Source of the DNA: QHWT01 sp963755695 | GTDB lineage: Bacteria; Acidobacteriota; Vicinamibacteria; Vicinamibacterales; 2-12-FULL-66-21 | Direction: 5' to 3' | Assembly (NCBI GenBank): GCA_963755695.1 | Contig: CAVWLB010000010.1 | Coordinates: 3,100,001 to 3,164,000, forward strand | Length of the DNA: 64,000 nucleotides | Shown here: one piece after another, positions 17,525 through 27,039 of the stretch | Layout of the letters: each line of letters opens with the position of its first letter | Position numbering within the stretch: the first letter of the stretch is position 1 | Notes under the pieces: generated by a model | Database searches by the model: none | Told to the model about the DNA's origin: nothing | The model's input: the letters and a program-made list of their open reading frames with translations, nothing else | Made by a program: the position numbers and the translations under genes

Positions 17525-19268
17525 ATGCTCACAATTGCTCTGTCTCACCTGCTGGGGCGCGGTGTGCGCCTGGAGACGCACGAAGCGGTTGCGCTCGCAC
17601 GGGAGCTCCTGGCACACCCCTGCGGTATTCCGACTCCCGAGAACATCCAGCTCGGCTCCGACGGCTCGGCGTCCTGCATCAGCACCGACGGCATGCCCTC
17701 GGTGGCGAGCGTCGCCGACCTGCTGCTGACGCTGCTGCCGGCTGGTACCCCCAACGTGCCTGCGCCGCTTCGCTATGCAATCGCGCGCGGGCTCGAGGCG
17801 GTCGAAGCGCCGCCCTTCGCGTCGCTGGGCGAGTTCTCGAGCGCGCTGGAGCGGTTCGAAAAGGGAGCGAGCCGCGACGTGCTGAGAGGCGTCCTGCAGC
17901 GCGGCGCGCGCCCATCGCGTCCGATCGCGGCGCCGATCGCCGTGGCGCCGACGCCGGTGACGCCGCCTGCGGCAGGGCCTTCGCCACTGGCGCCACGGCC
18001 CACCGTCGTTCCGCCGCGGTCGACACTCGTGGTCCGCAAACCGGCAGCGTCCTCGAGCGAGCCGCCACAGCCGATCGCTGCAGCCCCGCCGATGTTCAGG
18101 TCCTTCGGCGCCGACGGAGAAGCGGGCTCGCCTGTGCACTCATCGCGGCGGTGGGCTACTGGCGGCCGCGGCGGCACTCGTCGCGTCGTTTGCGGTGGGC
18201 TTCGCCGTCGCGGACGGAATCACCGACCGGCGTGCCGCGACAAAGCCATCCGGCTCCGCGCGCGTGTCGCCCGGGCTCTCGGCCGCCGCACCTGCAGCGA
18301 ACGATTCGGCGAACCCAGCGGAAGTAGAACTGAGGGACGAGATCGTGCGCGTGCCCCGGACCCCCGCGGTGGCTCGCGAGATCGTCCCGCCGCCCGCGGC
18401 GGCCCGAGCCGATGCCCCGGCGGACGCGCCGAGCGGGCCCGTTGAACACCTCGGTGAGCAGGTCAGGGCCATCCAGGCCGTCCGCGCGACCAATGCGAAC
18501 GCCTTCTCTCCGGCCTTCGCATCGGACGGCACGGCGATCTTCTTCCACACCGGCCGCGAGCGCGACGCGCGCAGCGCGATCGAAGTCGCCACCGCCGGCA
18601 GCCAGACAGGTGGAGACCTGGGCATCATGACGATCGTCGATGACGGCTCGCACAACTATCACGCGCAGCCATCGCCGGATGGCCGTTTCGTGGCGTTCGA
18701 CTCGGACCGGGACGGTGAGCGTGGTATCTACGTGGCGAACCGGGATGGCTCGCAGGTCCGCAGGGTCAGCGGCGCGGGCTACGCCGCGGTGCCGACGTGG
18801 TCGCGGAATAACGAGTGGCTCGCCTACATCCGGGCCGAAGCGGACAAGCCCTCGGTGTGGAATCTGTGGGTGCAGCCCGCCGCCGGCGGCGGTGCGCGCC
18901 GCGTCACGAACTATCGATATGGCCAGACGTGGGCGGCCTCGTGGTTCCCCGACGACCGCCGCATCGCCTACAGCCACGAGGACACGCTGATGGTGATGGA
19001 CCTGCAGACCGGCGAGGCCACTCGCTATCGGACGCCCGTCAAGGGGCAGCTGGTGCGGACGCCCGCGGTCTCGCCGGATGGCACGAAGATCATCTTCCAG
19101 GTCTTCCGCCACGGCGCCTGGCTTCTCGACCTTGCCGATGGCTCGATGCAGCGCGTGCTCACGGATCCGACGGCGGAGGAGTTCGCCTGGTCGCCGGATG
19201 GCCGCCGGGTCGCGTTCCACAGCCGCCGCGACGGCCAGTGGGGCATTTACGTGCTGTCGCGCAGTTAG
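17525..19268 (+). CDS. PD40/TolB-like beta-propeller membrane protein without kinase domain (one frameshift)
   Basis: Two overlapping frames form one gene. Residues 1-120 (from MLTIALSHLLGRG) make a helical N-terminal domain. A Pro/Ala-rich linker follows. A frame change near 18110-18170 then leads into a transmembrane helix (LLAAAAALVASFAVGFAVAD). The C-terminal part is a WD40-like propeller with PD40 repeats: HAQPSPDGRFVAFDSDRDGE, VPTWSRNNEWLAYI, PAVSPDGTKIIFQV and FAWSPDGRRVAFHSRRDGQW. The layout copies acidobacterial kinase-propellers but has no kinase domain. The propeller would face the periplasm. The single frameshift may be an assembly error or a recent mutation. Confidence 0.75.
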
Positions 19269-19302
19269 CGCGCGAGTACCCGATGAAGATCCTTTGATAT
19301 TC

Positions 19303-19330
19303 GTTGGAGTCATAGATGTCTGACTCCAAC
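19303..19330. promoter_or_regulatory. Perfect inverted repeat over the start of the PadR remnant
   Basis: GTTGGAGTCA (19303-19312) and TGACTCCAAC (19321-19330) are perfect 10-bp inverted arms around an 8-base centre that includes the candidate ATG. A dyad at a PadR gene start is a natural autoregulatory operator. A related TGGAGTC/GACTCCA dyad occurs at 46675-46696. Confidence 0.55.
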
Positions 19331-19516
19331 ATATGGATGTCCCGGCCGATCACCCCGAAAAAAGGCACGGAGCTGGCCGGGTCGAGACGACGGAGGTTCT
19401 ACCGGCTCACGCCGAAAGGCCGACGGCGGCTCGACCAGCAGCGGCGGGCGTGGGTTCTTTCACGGCGGCGCGTGATGGTCGGGTTTGATGACAGGCGCTT
19501 TGGCGACGCGCGCTAG
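19316..19516 (+). pseudogene. PadR-family regulator, internally deleted
   Basis: The frame starts MSDSNIW, a usual PadR opening, and then jumps to RRRRFYRLTPKGRRRLDQQ and RAW, which is the wing and C-terminal helix of the PadR winged helix. The recognition helix and about 50 residues between are missing. At 66 residues it cannot fold as a normal PadR. It retains the dyad at its start. Confidence 0.7.
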
Positions 19517-19872
19517 CGCGATGCCTTGGGCCGAGTCGTTCGCGTGGTCGCGGTTTTGGGAGGGCGCCCGCCGAGCCGGCCGTTGGCACGCGAGGCACGC
19601 GCCTTCGCATCGCTCCGCTTCGCGCCGACCAGAGCGGCAACGCCAACGACGCTGATTCGCGCCTTCCCTCGATCGGAGACCCGTGCGACGCGGACCCGTG
19701 CGTCTGGCCGACTGTCCGGGTGCGCGTTCAGGTAGTGCGCCAGGACCACGCGGATGGCGCGTTCGGCCTTCGCGTGCGAATCAGCCGCGGCGTACACGGG
19801 CAGCCCCGGCACGTAGGCGCTCACGGCGCCGCTCTCTTCGGTTTCGAGGACGATCGGGTAAAGCATTGTCAT
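19513..19872 (-). CDS. hicB: HicB-family antitoxin
   Basis: From ATG 19872 the protein reads MTMLYPIVLETEESGAVSAY, then VPGLPVYAAADSHAKAERAI, the partial RNase-H-like HicB fold (strand, VPGLP turn, helix that aligns with the toxin). A basic C-terminal tail (GRLGGRPPK) follows, where DNA-binding or flexible segments usually sit. At 119 residues it is within family range. Its ATG overlaps the HicA stop (AATGA), so the pair is translationally coupled with the toxin first. It should neutralise HicA and repress the operon at the dyad upstream of hicA. Confidence 0.85.
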   Translation of the reverse strand: MTMLYPIVLETEESGAVSAYVPGLPVYAAADSHAKAERAIRVVLAHYLNAHPDSRPDARVRVARVSDRGKARISVVGVAALVGAKRSDAKARASRANGRLGGRPPKTATTRTTRPKASR

Positions 19873-20039
19873 TCGACCCCCGCCTCGCGCAGGTTGCGAT
19901 TGCCGAGCCGCCCGGCATCTTCCTTCGTGTGCACAGCGACCCACACTTCCTTGCCGGTAGTGGGGTGCTTCAGCAGCAGATGGCTGCCTCTTCCTGACCG
20001 GGCCTCTACGACCCCCGCGGCCTTCAGCTTGCGGATCAC
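19869..20039 (-). CDS. hicA: HicA-family mRNA interferase toxin (possible N-terminal frameshift)
   Basis: The 56-residue frame from GTG 20039 reads IRKLKAAGVVEARSGRGSHL, then LLKHPTTGKEVWVAVHTKED, and ends LGNRNLREAGVE. This is the HicA double-stranded-RNA-binding-like fold with the GSHLLLKHP segment holding the active-site histidine. Normal HicA begins about five residues earlier with TGPEVI. Those codons are present upstream (GTG 20055), but one extra T puts them out of frame. Either the short form starts at the internal GTG or there is an indel. It is coupled to hicB downstream. Confidence 0.82.
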   Translation of the reverse strand: MIRKLKAAGVVEARSGRGSHLLLKHPTTGKEVWVAVHTKEDAGRLGNRNLREAGVE

Positions 20040-20066
20040 TTCAGGCCCAGGTCACCTGGCGATTCT

Positions 20067-20084
20067 AAACCTAACGCTAGGTTT
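20067..20084. promoter_or_regulatory. Palindromic operator upstream of hicAB
   Basis: AAACCTA-ACGC-TAGGTTT is a perfect 7-bp dyad, 28 bp ahead of the short hicA start and 12 bp ahead of the alternative one. Palindromes in this position are the usual binding site for the HicB or HicAB repressor complex. The site is AT-richer than its surroundings. Confidence 0.65.
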
Positions 20085-20357
20085 CGTCAAAATGCGGGAG
20101 AACTGGTGATCGGGATCGATGGGTTGGATTTCTATCGCGGTCACGGCGGCGGCCGCCCGCAAGGTCTTGATGATGTTGGACGAGTGAAGTGGTGCGCCTT
20201 ACTTTCGCCAGTTGGAACCAGATCGCCCTCTGGCTGCGCCAAATCGATGGGTTTCGTCACCCGGCGTAGCGGGCCGCGGCGTCAGGTCTGCAACCGGTTC
20301 GCCACGCAGTCAGTGAGCCCATCTTCCCGCGGATCTCTCCTAAGATGCTCTACACCG

Positions 20358-21044
20358 ATGTTTACGTTGGACCAGGTCGTGCCCTGGGGCCGGTCGTTCG
20401 ATGAATACTGCCGCATGTTCGCCCTGACCGACGGCGACCTTGATCGGCGGATTTTGGGATGCGGCGACGGCCCAGCCAGCTTCAATGCCGAAGCAACGCG
20501 ATGCGGTCACCGCGTCGTCTCGTGCGATCCCATTTACCGTTTCGATCGCTCACAGATTGAGGAACGGATTGCTGCAACCTATGACCAAGTGCTTGCGCAG
20601 ACGCGCATCAACGCAGACGAATTCGTCTGGGGCGATCGAATCCGGAACGTCGAAGAATTAGGGCAGGTTCGGATGGCCGCCATGCAGGCGTTCCTGGACG
20701 ACTTCGAGGCTGGAAAGCGCGCGGGTCGGTACGTGGACGCGGAACTGCCGAGACTGCCCTTCGACGACGGCGCATTCGACCTCGGCCTCTGCTCGCACTT
20801 CCTGTTCCTCTATTCGACGCAGCTCGGCGAGCAGTTCCATCGCGCCGCCCTTCACGAGATGTGTCGCGTGGCGTTGGAGGTCCGGGTATTTCCTCTGCTT
20901 GCGCTCGGGAGCCAGCGGTCATCGTTTGTGGACGGCTGTCTCGACGACCTGAACGGGTCAGGTTATCAGGTCACGCTGGAGAGAGTGCCTTACGAGTTTC
21001 AGCGCGGGGGCAACGAGATGATGCGCATTCGTTTGCGAACTTGA
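20358..21044 (+). CDS. SAM-dependent methyltransferase-like protein
   Basis: A 228-residue protein from ATG 20358. ILGCGDGPASFNAEATRCGH at about residues 32-51 is the SAM-binding motif I, with the acidic VVSCDP strand end after it. LPFDDGAFDLGLCSHFLFLY near 129-148 is motif IV, and HEMCRVAL with a post-motif strand follows. The closest well-known pattern is a class of orphan methyltransferases that act on small molecules or wall components. The upstream in-frame extension (from 20106) is long and irregular and is rejected. Confidence 0.85.
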   Translation: MFTLDQVVPWGRSFDEYCRMFALTDGDLDRRILGCGDGPASFNAEATRCGHRVVSCDPIYRFDRSQIEERIAATYDQVLAQTRINADEFVWGDRIRNVEELGQVRMAAMQAFLDDFEAGKRAGRYVDAELPRLPFDDGAFDLGLCSHFLFLYSTQLGEQFHRAALHEMCRVALEVRVFPLLALGSQRSSFVDGCLDDLNGSGYQVTLERVPYEFQRGGNEMMRIRLRT

Positions 21045-21576
21045 GCCGCGACTGTCCGCTCGCCCGAGAAGCCAGAGCTGCTCGGACGACCCAGTCGTCA
21101 ATAGCCCGAGCCGTAAAGGAATCGAACCGACGGCGGGGCTTCAGGCTGCCTATCGAACCACCTCTACCGTCGAGCGCTATCCAGATGCCGGTTCCACTGG
21201 CGAATGCTATGAGTTGGTCAAACCAATAGGTCCTCTGTAACGCCGTAGCGTTTGACTTGCGGTTTGTTGGTCTCGCGATAGGAACGCGCCGGTTCACTCG
21301 ACACGCAGAGCCGTTTACGGATCGATCCGTGTTGCGCGTCTTGCCGGAAGCCAGCTTGCGAGTGTGGCCACTACGCTGAGCACGGTCGCGACTCCGGCAT
21401 ATGCCGTCGGGTTCATGTCGTGCGTTCCCCCATTGCGTCGCCTGTCATCAGTCATCAGTTTTCTTGCCGCCGGTGCAGGCCAACGTCTCGGACTTCACGA
21501 GGCCGCCACGCGCCACAATCATCAGCACGCTCTGAGATTCCGGTAAGGAAGTGGTGAGATGCGCAGGTCGGATGGG
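21045..21576. other. Gap without a supported gene
   Basis: No gene, tRNA or repeat can be supported. A sequence near 21120-21135 (GAATCGAACC) superficially resembles a tRNA T-loop but has no matching stem. Confidence 0.4.
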
Positions 21577-23257
21577 CTAGCTGACCGCGAAGACGTGCCA
21601 ATCCTCGGCATCCTTGGCCAGCCTGTGGGACCCCCGATCGACGAAATGCAGGCCTGACCCGGCGACGAGATCGACGACGGTTCTCGTGACCAGGATCTCT
21701 CCAGACGGTGCAAGCGCGGCCACGCGGCTCCCAACTTCCACGACGACGCCAGAGGGCACGCCTGCCACGATCTCGGATTCGCCGGTGTGCAGCCCGAGAC
21801 GGACGGTTGATTTCAGCTCGCGTGCCTGGTCACGGATCGCGCACGCGCACCGGATCGCTCGTGCGGGGCCGTCGAAGATGGCGCAGACATGTCCTTCAAA
21901 GTCCGGTACTGCGGTGCCGCCGAAATGCGGCGCCTGCTCGAAGGCGAGCATGCGCACGCGATCCAGTACTTTCGTCGCGGCCTTGCCAGTCCGCTCGCAG
22001 GCCGGTTCGGCGCACAGGACGGTCACCAGTACCTCGCTCGGCGACTGTGCGAGTACCAGTGTTCGAAAGAAACCGGTCGATCTCGTCGAGCAGCGCGTCC
22101 TGATCGCCCACGAACGGAAGGTGATCGTCACCGGGAAGTTCGACGAAGCGTGCACCCGGAATCAGGCTCGCGACGTAGCGCCCTTCTTCCACATGCAGGC
22201 ACCGATCGCCGGAACGGTGGAGCACCAGCGTCGGCACGCGGATAGTCGGTAGGATCTGCCGGACGTCGATTTCGGCGTTCATCCGGGTCAGCGCGATTGC
22301 CGCGGCCGGACTGGCGCCCATCCGAAGAAACGACGCCCACCATTCACGAAATGCGGGATCGTCCGCCATACTCGGCGCGCGCATGGCGATCCCCACGGGG
22401 CCTCCCCATTGCTCGACGATCTCCTTGAAGAACTCCTCTCGCTGCTCGCGCGTAGGTGCCCACGGGTAGTCAGCCGCACGAAGCCTCCGGGCATACGTGC
22501 CAATCATGATGAGCGCTTCAGTCTGACCGGGATGGGTCGCTGCGAACAGGCTGCACATCGGGCCGCCTTCGGACACGCCGAGCAGCACGGCGTGCGTCGA
22601 TCCGACAGCATCCATTACGGCGCGCACATCGTCCATCCGCTGTTCGAGCGTCGGGAGGCGCGCCACCGGATCGGACAGGCCGGTCCCGCGCTTGTCGAAA
22701 AGAATCAGCCGTGAGAAGGATGCAAGACGGCTGAGGAACCGTGCGAACGATGGTTCCTTCCAGAAGTACTCGAGGTGAGACACCCAGCCCATCACGAACA
22801 CGAGATCGACGGGCCCGTCGCCGCAGACCTGATACGCGATGTTCACGTCGCCGCTTCTGGCGTATTGAACGGGGCTCGGCGTGACACCGACCACATCGGT
22901 GACTGCGGCCGCGCGCGGAGCGTCGGTGTGAACCGCGGACCCGCTGACGTCGGCGACAAAGCGGTATCCACGCCGATGCGCCGTTTCGATAAAGCGCGGC
23001 GCGTGCGCATCATCGCCCAGCGCTCGCCTGATTTCACGAATGCAGACCTTCAATGCGCCATCCGCCACGAACACCCCCGGCCAGATTGCCTCGAGCAGTT
23101 CGTCTTTCTTGACGAGTCGTCCCGGCCTGGCCGCCAGGTATTCGAGGAGGGACAGCGCCTTTGGTGTGAGGGGAATGGGACCTGACGCCCCGTAGAGTTG
23201 TCCCCTGGCGGAATCGATCCTGAAGTGCTTGAAGGTTAGTACAAGGTCCGACGCCAT
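21577..23257 (-). CDS. Winged-helix / alpha-beta hydrolase / nucleotidyl-cyclase-like fusion (one frameshift)
   Basis: Domains in order: an OmpR-type winged helix at about residues 1-105 (LTPKALSLLEYLAARPGRLV, IRRALGDDAHAPRFIET, HRRGYRFVADV), then an alpha/beta hydrolase at about 130-400 (VMGWVSHLEYFW, LLGVSEGGPM as nucleophile elbow, LVLHRSGDRCLHVEEGRYVA, DDHLPFVGD). After a frame change near 22045 comes a class III cyclase-like domain (AIFDGPARAIRCACAIRDQA, VRLGLHTGES, LVTRTVVDLVAGSGLHFVDR). The metal-binding TDIxGST signature of active cyclases is replaced by LCAEPACERT, so catalysis is doubtful. It probably acts as a soluble ligand-sensing regulator. The frameshift may be an assembly indel. 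Confidence 0.82.
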
Positions 23258-23359
23258 GTTCCCGTCCGCCCGGTAGCATCACTATCGTAATCGATCTCCC
23301 AGTATTCGAAATGCGCAGTCCCTGATCTCACGCGAGGCTGCCTGCGACGCGTTTGATAT

Positions 23360-23575
23360 TCAGCAGGTGCTCTCTCCGAGATTTCCCGACGGCTCGTCCG
23401 GCTTCGGATCGGTGTAAGAGAGTTCAGAAAGCCGAAACTTACCCCAGGTCGCGTCGACGTTGAACGTTCGTTCGAAGCCCGGTGAAGGTGTTGTCGGCGT
23501 CGCGGCTTCGGGCGGATGCGGCTCCTGCGGCCTCGCTGGCGAAGGCGTCAACGCAGTGATGACCGCGCATACCAT
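23360..23575 (-). pseudogene. Truncated porin-like protein N-terminus
   Basis: From ATG 23575: a hydrophobic leader (MVCAVITALTPSPARPQ) and then FERTFNVDATWGKF and LSYTDPKPDEPSGNL. The FNVDATWG...DPxPDPSGNL opening is typical of the mature N-terminus of large outer-membrane DUF1302/alginate-export-like barrels. The frame ends after 71 residues, where about 400 more would be expected. Confidence 0.55.
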
Positions 23576-23756
23576 GATCAATCTCCGGACAGCTCGTGGT
23601 CGTGCCCGACGTTCTCTCCGGGCATGACAATCGGGATAGCCGGCGGGTAGGGCTGACGCCGACCGCGACTGTGCGGACGACATTCGTCGATCGCATCGTG
23701 CGTCAGCGCGTAACCGCCGGGACCATCCATCATGGCGGCGGTGACGTCATCAGAGG

Positions 23757-24300
23757 CGATCAGCGCGTAGAGTGGCGATGTGGTGGTTTCGAGGCGTACG
23801 CCTCGTTGAACCGGCTAGGGTCGATAGCGCCCCGTCCGTTTCGAACGTGGATGTACGCGGTCTGCGACAGCCTAGCGACGAGCTTGTGCGTCGAGTGCGC
23901 GACAAAGACGGTCGGGCCAGCGGCTGAATGATCCGCGGGGTCTCCTCGCATCCCGAAGCGTTGCCTGGTAGATCGGATTGAAGTGGGCGTACGCGTACCA
24001 CGCCTCGTCGCAGTGAATCGATCGACGGTTCTCGACAGCCGCGCTTCTACGCCCTCCGCGCCATAATCCATGCCGTCGTACGTGCAGTTGGTGACAACCG
24101 AATAGACCAGAGGCGTGTTCGACGCCGACTCCACCAGCGGGTTGACGGCGATCGCGTCCACGATTGCCTCCGCTTCGAACCGGTGCGGAGCCATCGGCCC
24201 AATTAATGCCGTATGGGTTGCCTGTCGGCTCGAGGAAGACCGGGATGCCGCCGGCGATGGCCAGGCCGACGGACCCTGAAGCCGATGGTCTGCCGTCATC
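23757..24300 (-). pseudogene. Orn/Lys/Arg decarboxylase fragment with several frameshifts
   Basis: Pieces in different frames line up in order with the PLP-binding domain of class III (AdiA/CadA-type) decarboxylases: IAGGIPVFLEPTGNPYGI, VVTNCTYDGMDYGAEG, HCDEAWYAYAHFNPIY, GPTVFVAHSTHKL (the HSTHK lysine binds PLP) and AYIHVRNGRGAIDPSRFNEA. At least three frame changes are needed, and both the N- and C-terminal domains are missing. It is a dead gene, not a single assembly error. It suggests that amino-acid decarboxylation was once encoded here. Confidence 0.88.
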
Positions 24301-24351
24301 GGACACGGCTCCAGGGCCGATTGCTACATCCCTCGGTTGAATCCGCCAGGC

Positions 24352-24960
24352 TCAGGGCTTGAGCAGCCGAAGCGGGCCGTTCGCGTTCCCGAACTGATTC
24401 GTCGCCAGGGCCTGGATGCCGGCGTGGTGCTCGCCGTTGAACGGCGTGACCGTATTCGGGCATCCCGCTGCCAGCGCCTCAGCCGGCGAATTGAACCACA
24501 GGCCGACGTGGAACGTGTGGACGGGCGCGGTCTGCGGGTTTGCGGCCGCATCCGTGTTGTGGACCACCGGCGCCACACCAGTCCCGGGCGCGACGATGAA
24601 GGTCTCTTCGTTGAATCGGCCGATGAAGGTTCCCTGCGCGCGCCCCTGGGAATCACTCTGCATGTCACCCTGGTACCACGACAGACCGAATGGCGCGTTC
24701 GGAAGTTGAATCACGAACAAGTCGAAGCCCGTGTTGGGCGGAAGACCGCTCGCGCTGACGCTCATGATCTCGATTTCGCCGAGCGACTTGACCGAGACAC
24801 GGGCCGTCGCATGAGGCAGACAGCCGGCGGCGGTCACTGCGGCCGATCGCTTCATATCGAACCGGATCAGGCTGTCGGAGCTCTGCGTCTGAGCGCCTGC
24901 GTTGTGGGCGCTGGTCATCGCCAGCGCGAGCATGATCGAAGAGACGAGTTGCTTGCTCAT
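24352..24960 (-). CDS. Secreted hypothetical protein, 202 aa
   Basis: Signal peptide MSKQLVSSIMLALAMTSAHN is followed by a mature region with predicted beta structure: VKSLGEIEIMSVSASGLPPN, FVIQLPNAPFGLSWYQGDM, FHVGLWFNSPAEAL. Two cysteines (AAGCLP and AAGCPN) could form a disulfide. An AGAAAGG ribosome site sits 9 bp before ATG 24960. Proteins with this GLPPNTxFDLFVIQ pattern are known as uncharacterised exported proteins. No partner genes. Confidence 0.85.
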   Translation of the reverse strand: MSKQLVSSIMLALAMTSAHNAGAQTQSSDSLIRFDMKRSAAVTAAGCLPHATARVSVKSLGEIEIMSVSASGLPPNTGFDLFVIQLPNAPFGLSWYQGDMQSDSQGRAQGTFIGRFNEETFIVAPGTGVAPVVHNTDAAANPQTAPVHTFHVGLWFNSPAEALAAGCPNTVTPFNGEHHAGIQALATNQFGNANGPLRLLKP

Positions 24961-25584
24961 AACGGATACCTTTCTTCTACGAATGAATGCGTGACTACCA
25001 CGCGTCACCCGCGGCATTCGGCCCTCGAGATGCCGATTGACGTGAGCGCTGTCCCGGCGACGGGATTGTCGAAGGAACAGGCGAGAGCTTAGCGGTCACG
25101 CCGGCGGCGAATCATGTGCGTGCGGTGACAGTTCGGTAGAAAGAAGGTAAGGCAGCTGAACCGTTTCGTTAGCGAGGGCCGCCGCCTCCGAGAGTTGATC
25201 GATTACAGAGGATCAGTTCAGTATCGGCCGCATCATGCGCACTTCCATGACGATCCGCTGCTGTTGTGCGTGCCGAAAACGTCGTACACGTTGAAGCCAT
25301 TGAAACTCACACTCGGAGGATGGGTGCGACGCCAGACAATCGGCCACCCGCCACCAGATTAAGTCTGGAACCACTTCCCTCTTTGGCGACCACTAGAAAC
25401 TCAGGAAGCGCGTCCAGCCATACCGTCGACTGCCCTCATCTCCGGCGTGCACAACGGCACATGCCTGACCCTTGAAATGTCGAACTCTACCTCAATCGTT
25501 TCGCCGCTGCGGTCCGTCATAATCGTGGGAGAGGCGCCGGTCAAGGCGCTCAGCCGTAAAAGCGCGAAATCGAGGAGGTGTGAC
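24961..25584. other. Gap without a supported gene
   Basis: No credible gene, RNA or repeat. The final 20 bases hold the strong AGGAGG ribosome site of the next gene. Confidence 0.45.
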
Positions 25585-25839
25585 ATGTCCAACCAACGAT
25601 TCGCACTCGAGTGGGACCGCCCGTCGTTGCCCGGCGCGTCGACGCATCTCAGTCTCTTCGACGGCGGCAAAGATCCGCTGGACGTAGTCGCCTCCGGTCA
25701 CGGCATAGGTGACGCGAATGCGCTTCGCGATCTTTTGACCACGCTGATCGACAGAGATGAATCCGCGGACGCAATCAGATACGTCTCTGACGAGTATGCG
25801 GCGCTCACCGGAAGGGTCGTTGTGCGTGCAGGATCTTGA
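25585..25839 (+). CDS. Hypothetical protein, 84 aa
   Basis: The start is well fixed by AGGAGG 7 bp upstream of ATG 25585. The sequence MSNQRFALEWDRPSLPGAST and onward continues to a helical part (DANALRDLLTTLIDRDESAD) and ends VVVRAGS. No signal peptide or known family. Its compact acidic helix-rich composition suggests a small soluble protein or an adaptor. No same-strand neighbour. Confidence 0.72.
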   Translation: MSNQRFALEWDRPSLPGASTHLSLFDGGKDPLDVVASGHGIGDANALRDLLTTLIDRDESADAIRYVSDEYAALTGRVVVRAGS

Positions 25840-25884
25840 TGTCGGCTTACCCGCAGGTCAATTGCTCCATTGCACGCGACGCTA

Positions 25885-25992
25885 AACCGTCAGACGCGGG
25901 AATACTTCCTTGACGAGTGCCGTCGGTTGGAAGGTGTGATTCGCGGCGCTCGCGTCCAGCTGACGGACGACCTTCGCGTGTTCAGTCAGATC
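25885..25992 (-). pseudogene. ECF sigma-factor fragment
   Basis: The frame contains DLTEHAKVVRQLDASAANHT and FQPTALVKEVFPRL. The HTFQPTALVxEVxxRL phrase is the region-2 hallmark of Sig-70_X6 ECF factors, as in the complete gene at 89-664 (TLQTTALVHEAYVRL). Only this stretch is recognisable, with no region 4 downstream. A short relic. Confidence 0.4.
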
Positions 25993-26045
25993 GACACCGA
26001 CGGCGATGCTCCGCGTTGGAGTGATGCCTCCGGGTGCGCCACGGC

Positions 26046-26999
26046 TCAACGCCAACTTGTGATCAATGCCATCGAGCTCGCGTTGAGCATGCCAGATCGA
26101 CTTCTCGGTAGGGACGCCGGGTCGACCCACGACACCTTGGGGAGGCACTCCGGAATCCGGGGGTCGTTGGGGGTATCGAGCGGGTGCAGGCCACTCGGCT
26201 TGCGAGTGGGATCGACAACCGCGAGGCGCTTACTCACGAACAGGACCTCGTACGTCCACGACGGGAATGGTTCAAGGCCTTCGACACACGCGGAGTTGTT
26301 GTAATGAATGTGCGCGATCTCGAAGAACCGCTTTAGCCGTCGGACCACGCGCAGGTACTTGTCATCCGCGATCCAGCCGGCCTTGTCCTGCACCCAGTGA
26401 AACTCCGCAGCCAGTTGATCGATCTGACTCAGGGTCTCATCTGGCGTGGCTAGGAGCGAGTCCCACTCCGCGCCTTCCACATCAATCTTGAGCACGATGC
26501 GCTTCGAACTGTCGCCGTTTTTGGCAAACTGATTCCTGATCGTGTCGAACACGCGCCCATCGACTGTCTCAGCCACGTCTCCAACGCATTCCGTATGAAA
26601 AACGGTCTTGCCATCTGGACACGCCGGCCGGTCTGTGATGAAACAGTCATATTGGTGGACGGGCACGCGATGCTTCGTCGAGATATCGCAGCCCCACTTG
26701 TCGTATCCGGCGATCCCATACGAGTACCCGGACTCGATTCCGCCCAGCAGGTTGCCGCACATCAGGTATCCGCCATCGTTGGCTTCGCCAAACCTTTCCA
26801 ACTGGCAGTTGCTGATCGCGATCGGCTGCACCAGATCGAACAACGTCTGCCGATGCTCGATCACCGCAGCTCTAGCCCGATTCAGCGCAGCGCGGGCCTG
26901 ACGGCCTCTGTACACCCTTACTTGATTGCGGATGACGAGGCCGAGAATCACGACGATGACAATCACACCTGTGATGAGCCCGAAGCGGCGTGTGGTCAT
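26046..26999 (-). CDS. Membrane-anchored FkbM-type methyltransferase-like protein
   Basis: The 317-residue product has an N-terminal membrane anchor (LITGVIVIVVILGLVI, about 8-23) and a methyltransferase-like domain. ISNCQLERFGEANDGGYLMC opens the family, YSYGIAGYDKWGCD lies at the nucleotide-binding region, and RIVLKIDVEGAEWDSLL (about 168-184) is the FkbM signature (KIDVEGxExxxL). EFHWVQ and FEIAHIHYNN follow. It would act at the membrane, possibly on glycans or lipids. About 20 C-terminal residues (LPRSRSGMLNASS) look atypical and may come from readthrough of a broken end. Confidence 0.85.
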   Translation of the reverse strand: MTTRRFGLITGVIVIVVILGLVIRNQVRVYRGRQARAALNRARAAVIEHRQTLFDLVQPIAISNCQLERFGEANDGGYLMCGNLLGGIESGYSYGIAGYDKWGCDISTKHRVPVHQYDCFITDRPACPDGKTVFHTECVGDVAETVDGRVFDTIRNQFAKNGDSSKRIVLKIDVEGAEWDSLLATPDETLSQIDQLAAEFHWVQDKAGWIADDKYLRVVRRLKRFFEIAHIHYNNSACVEGLEPFPSWTYEVLFVSKRLAVVDPTRKPSGLHPLDTPNDPRIPECLPKVSWVDPASLPRSRSGMLNASSMALITSWR

Positions 27000-27039
27000 T
27001 TCTTAATAGCTCAGACGCGGAACCACCTTGATACGTGAA

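Noticed and set aside
18156..19313. 385-codon minus-strand frame
   Set aside because: Antisense to the PD40 propeller gene and composed mostly of Arg, His and Ala.
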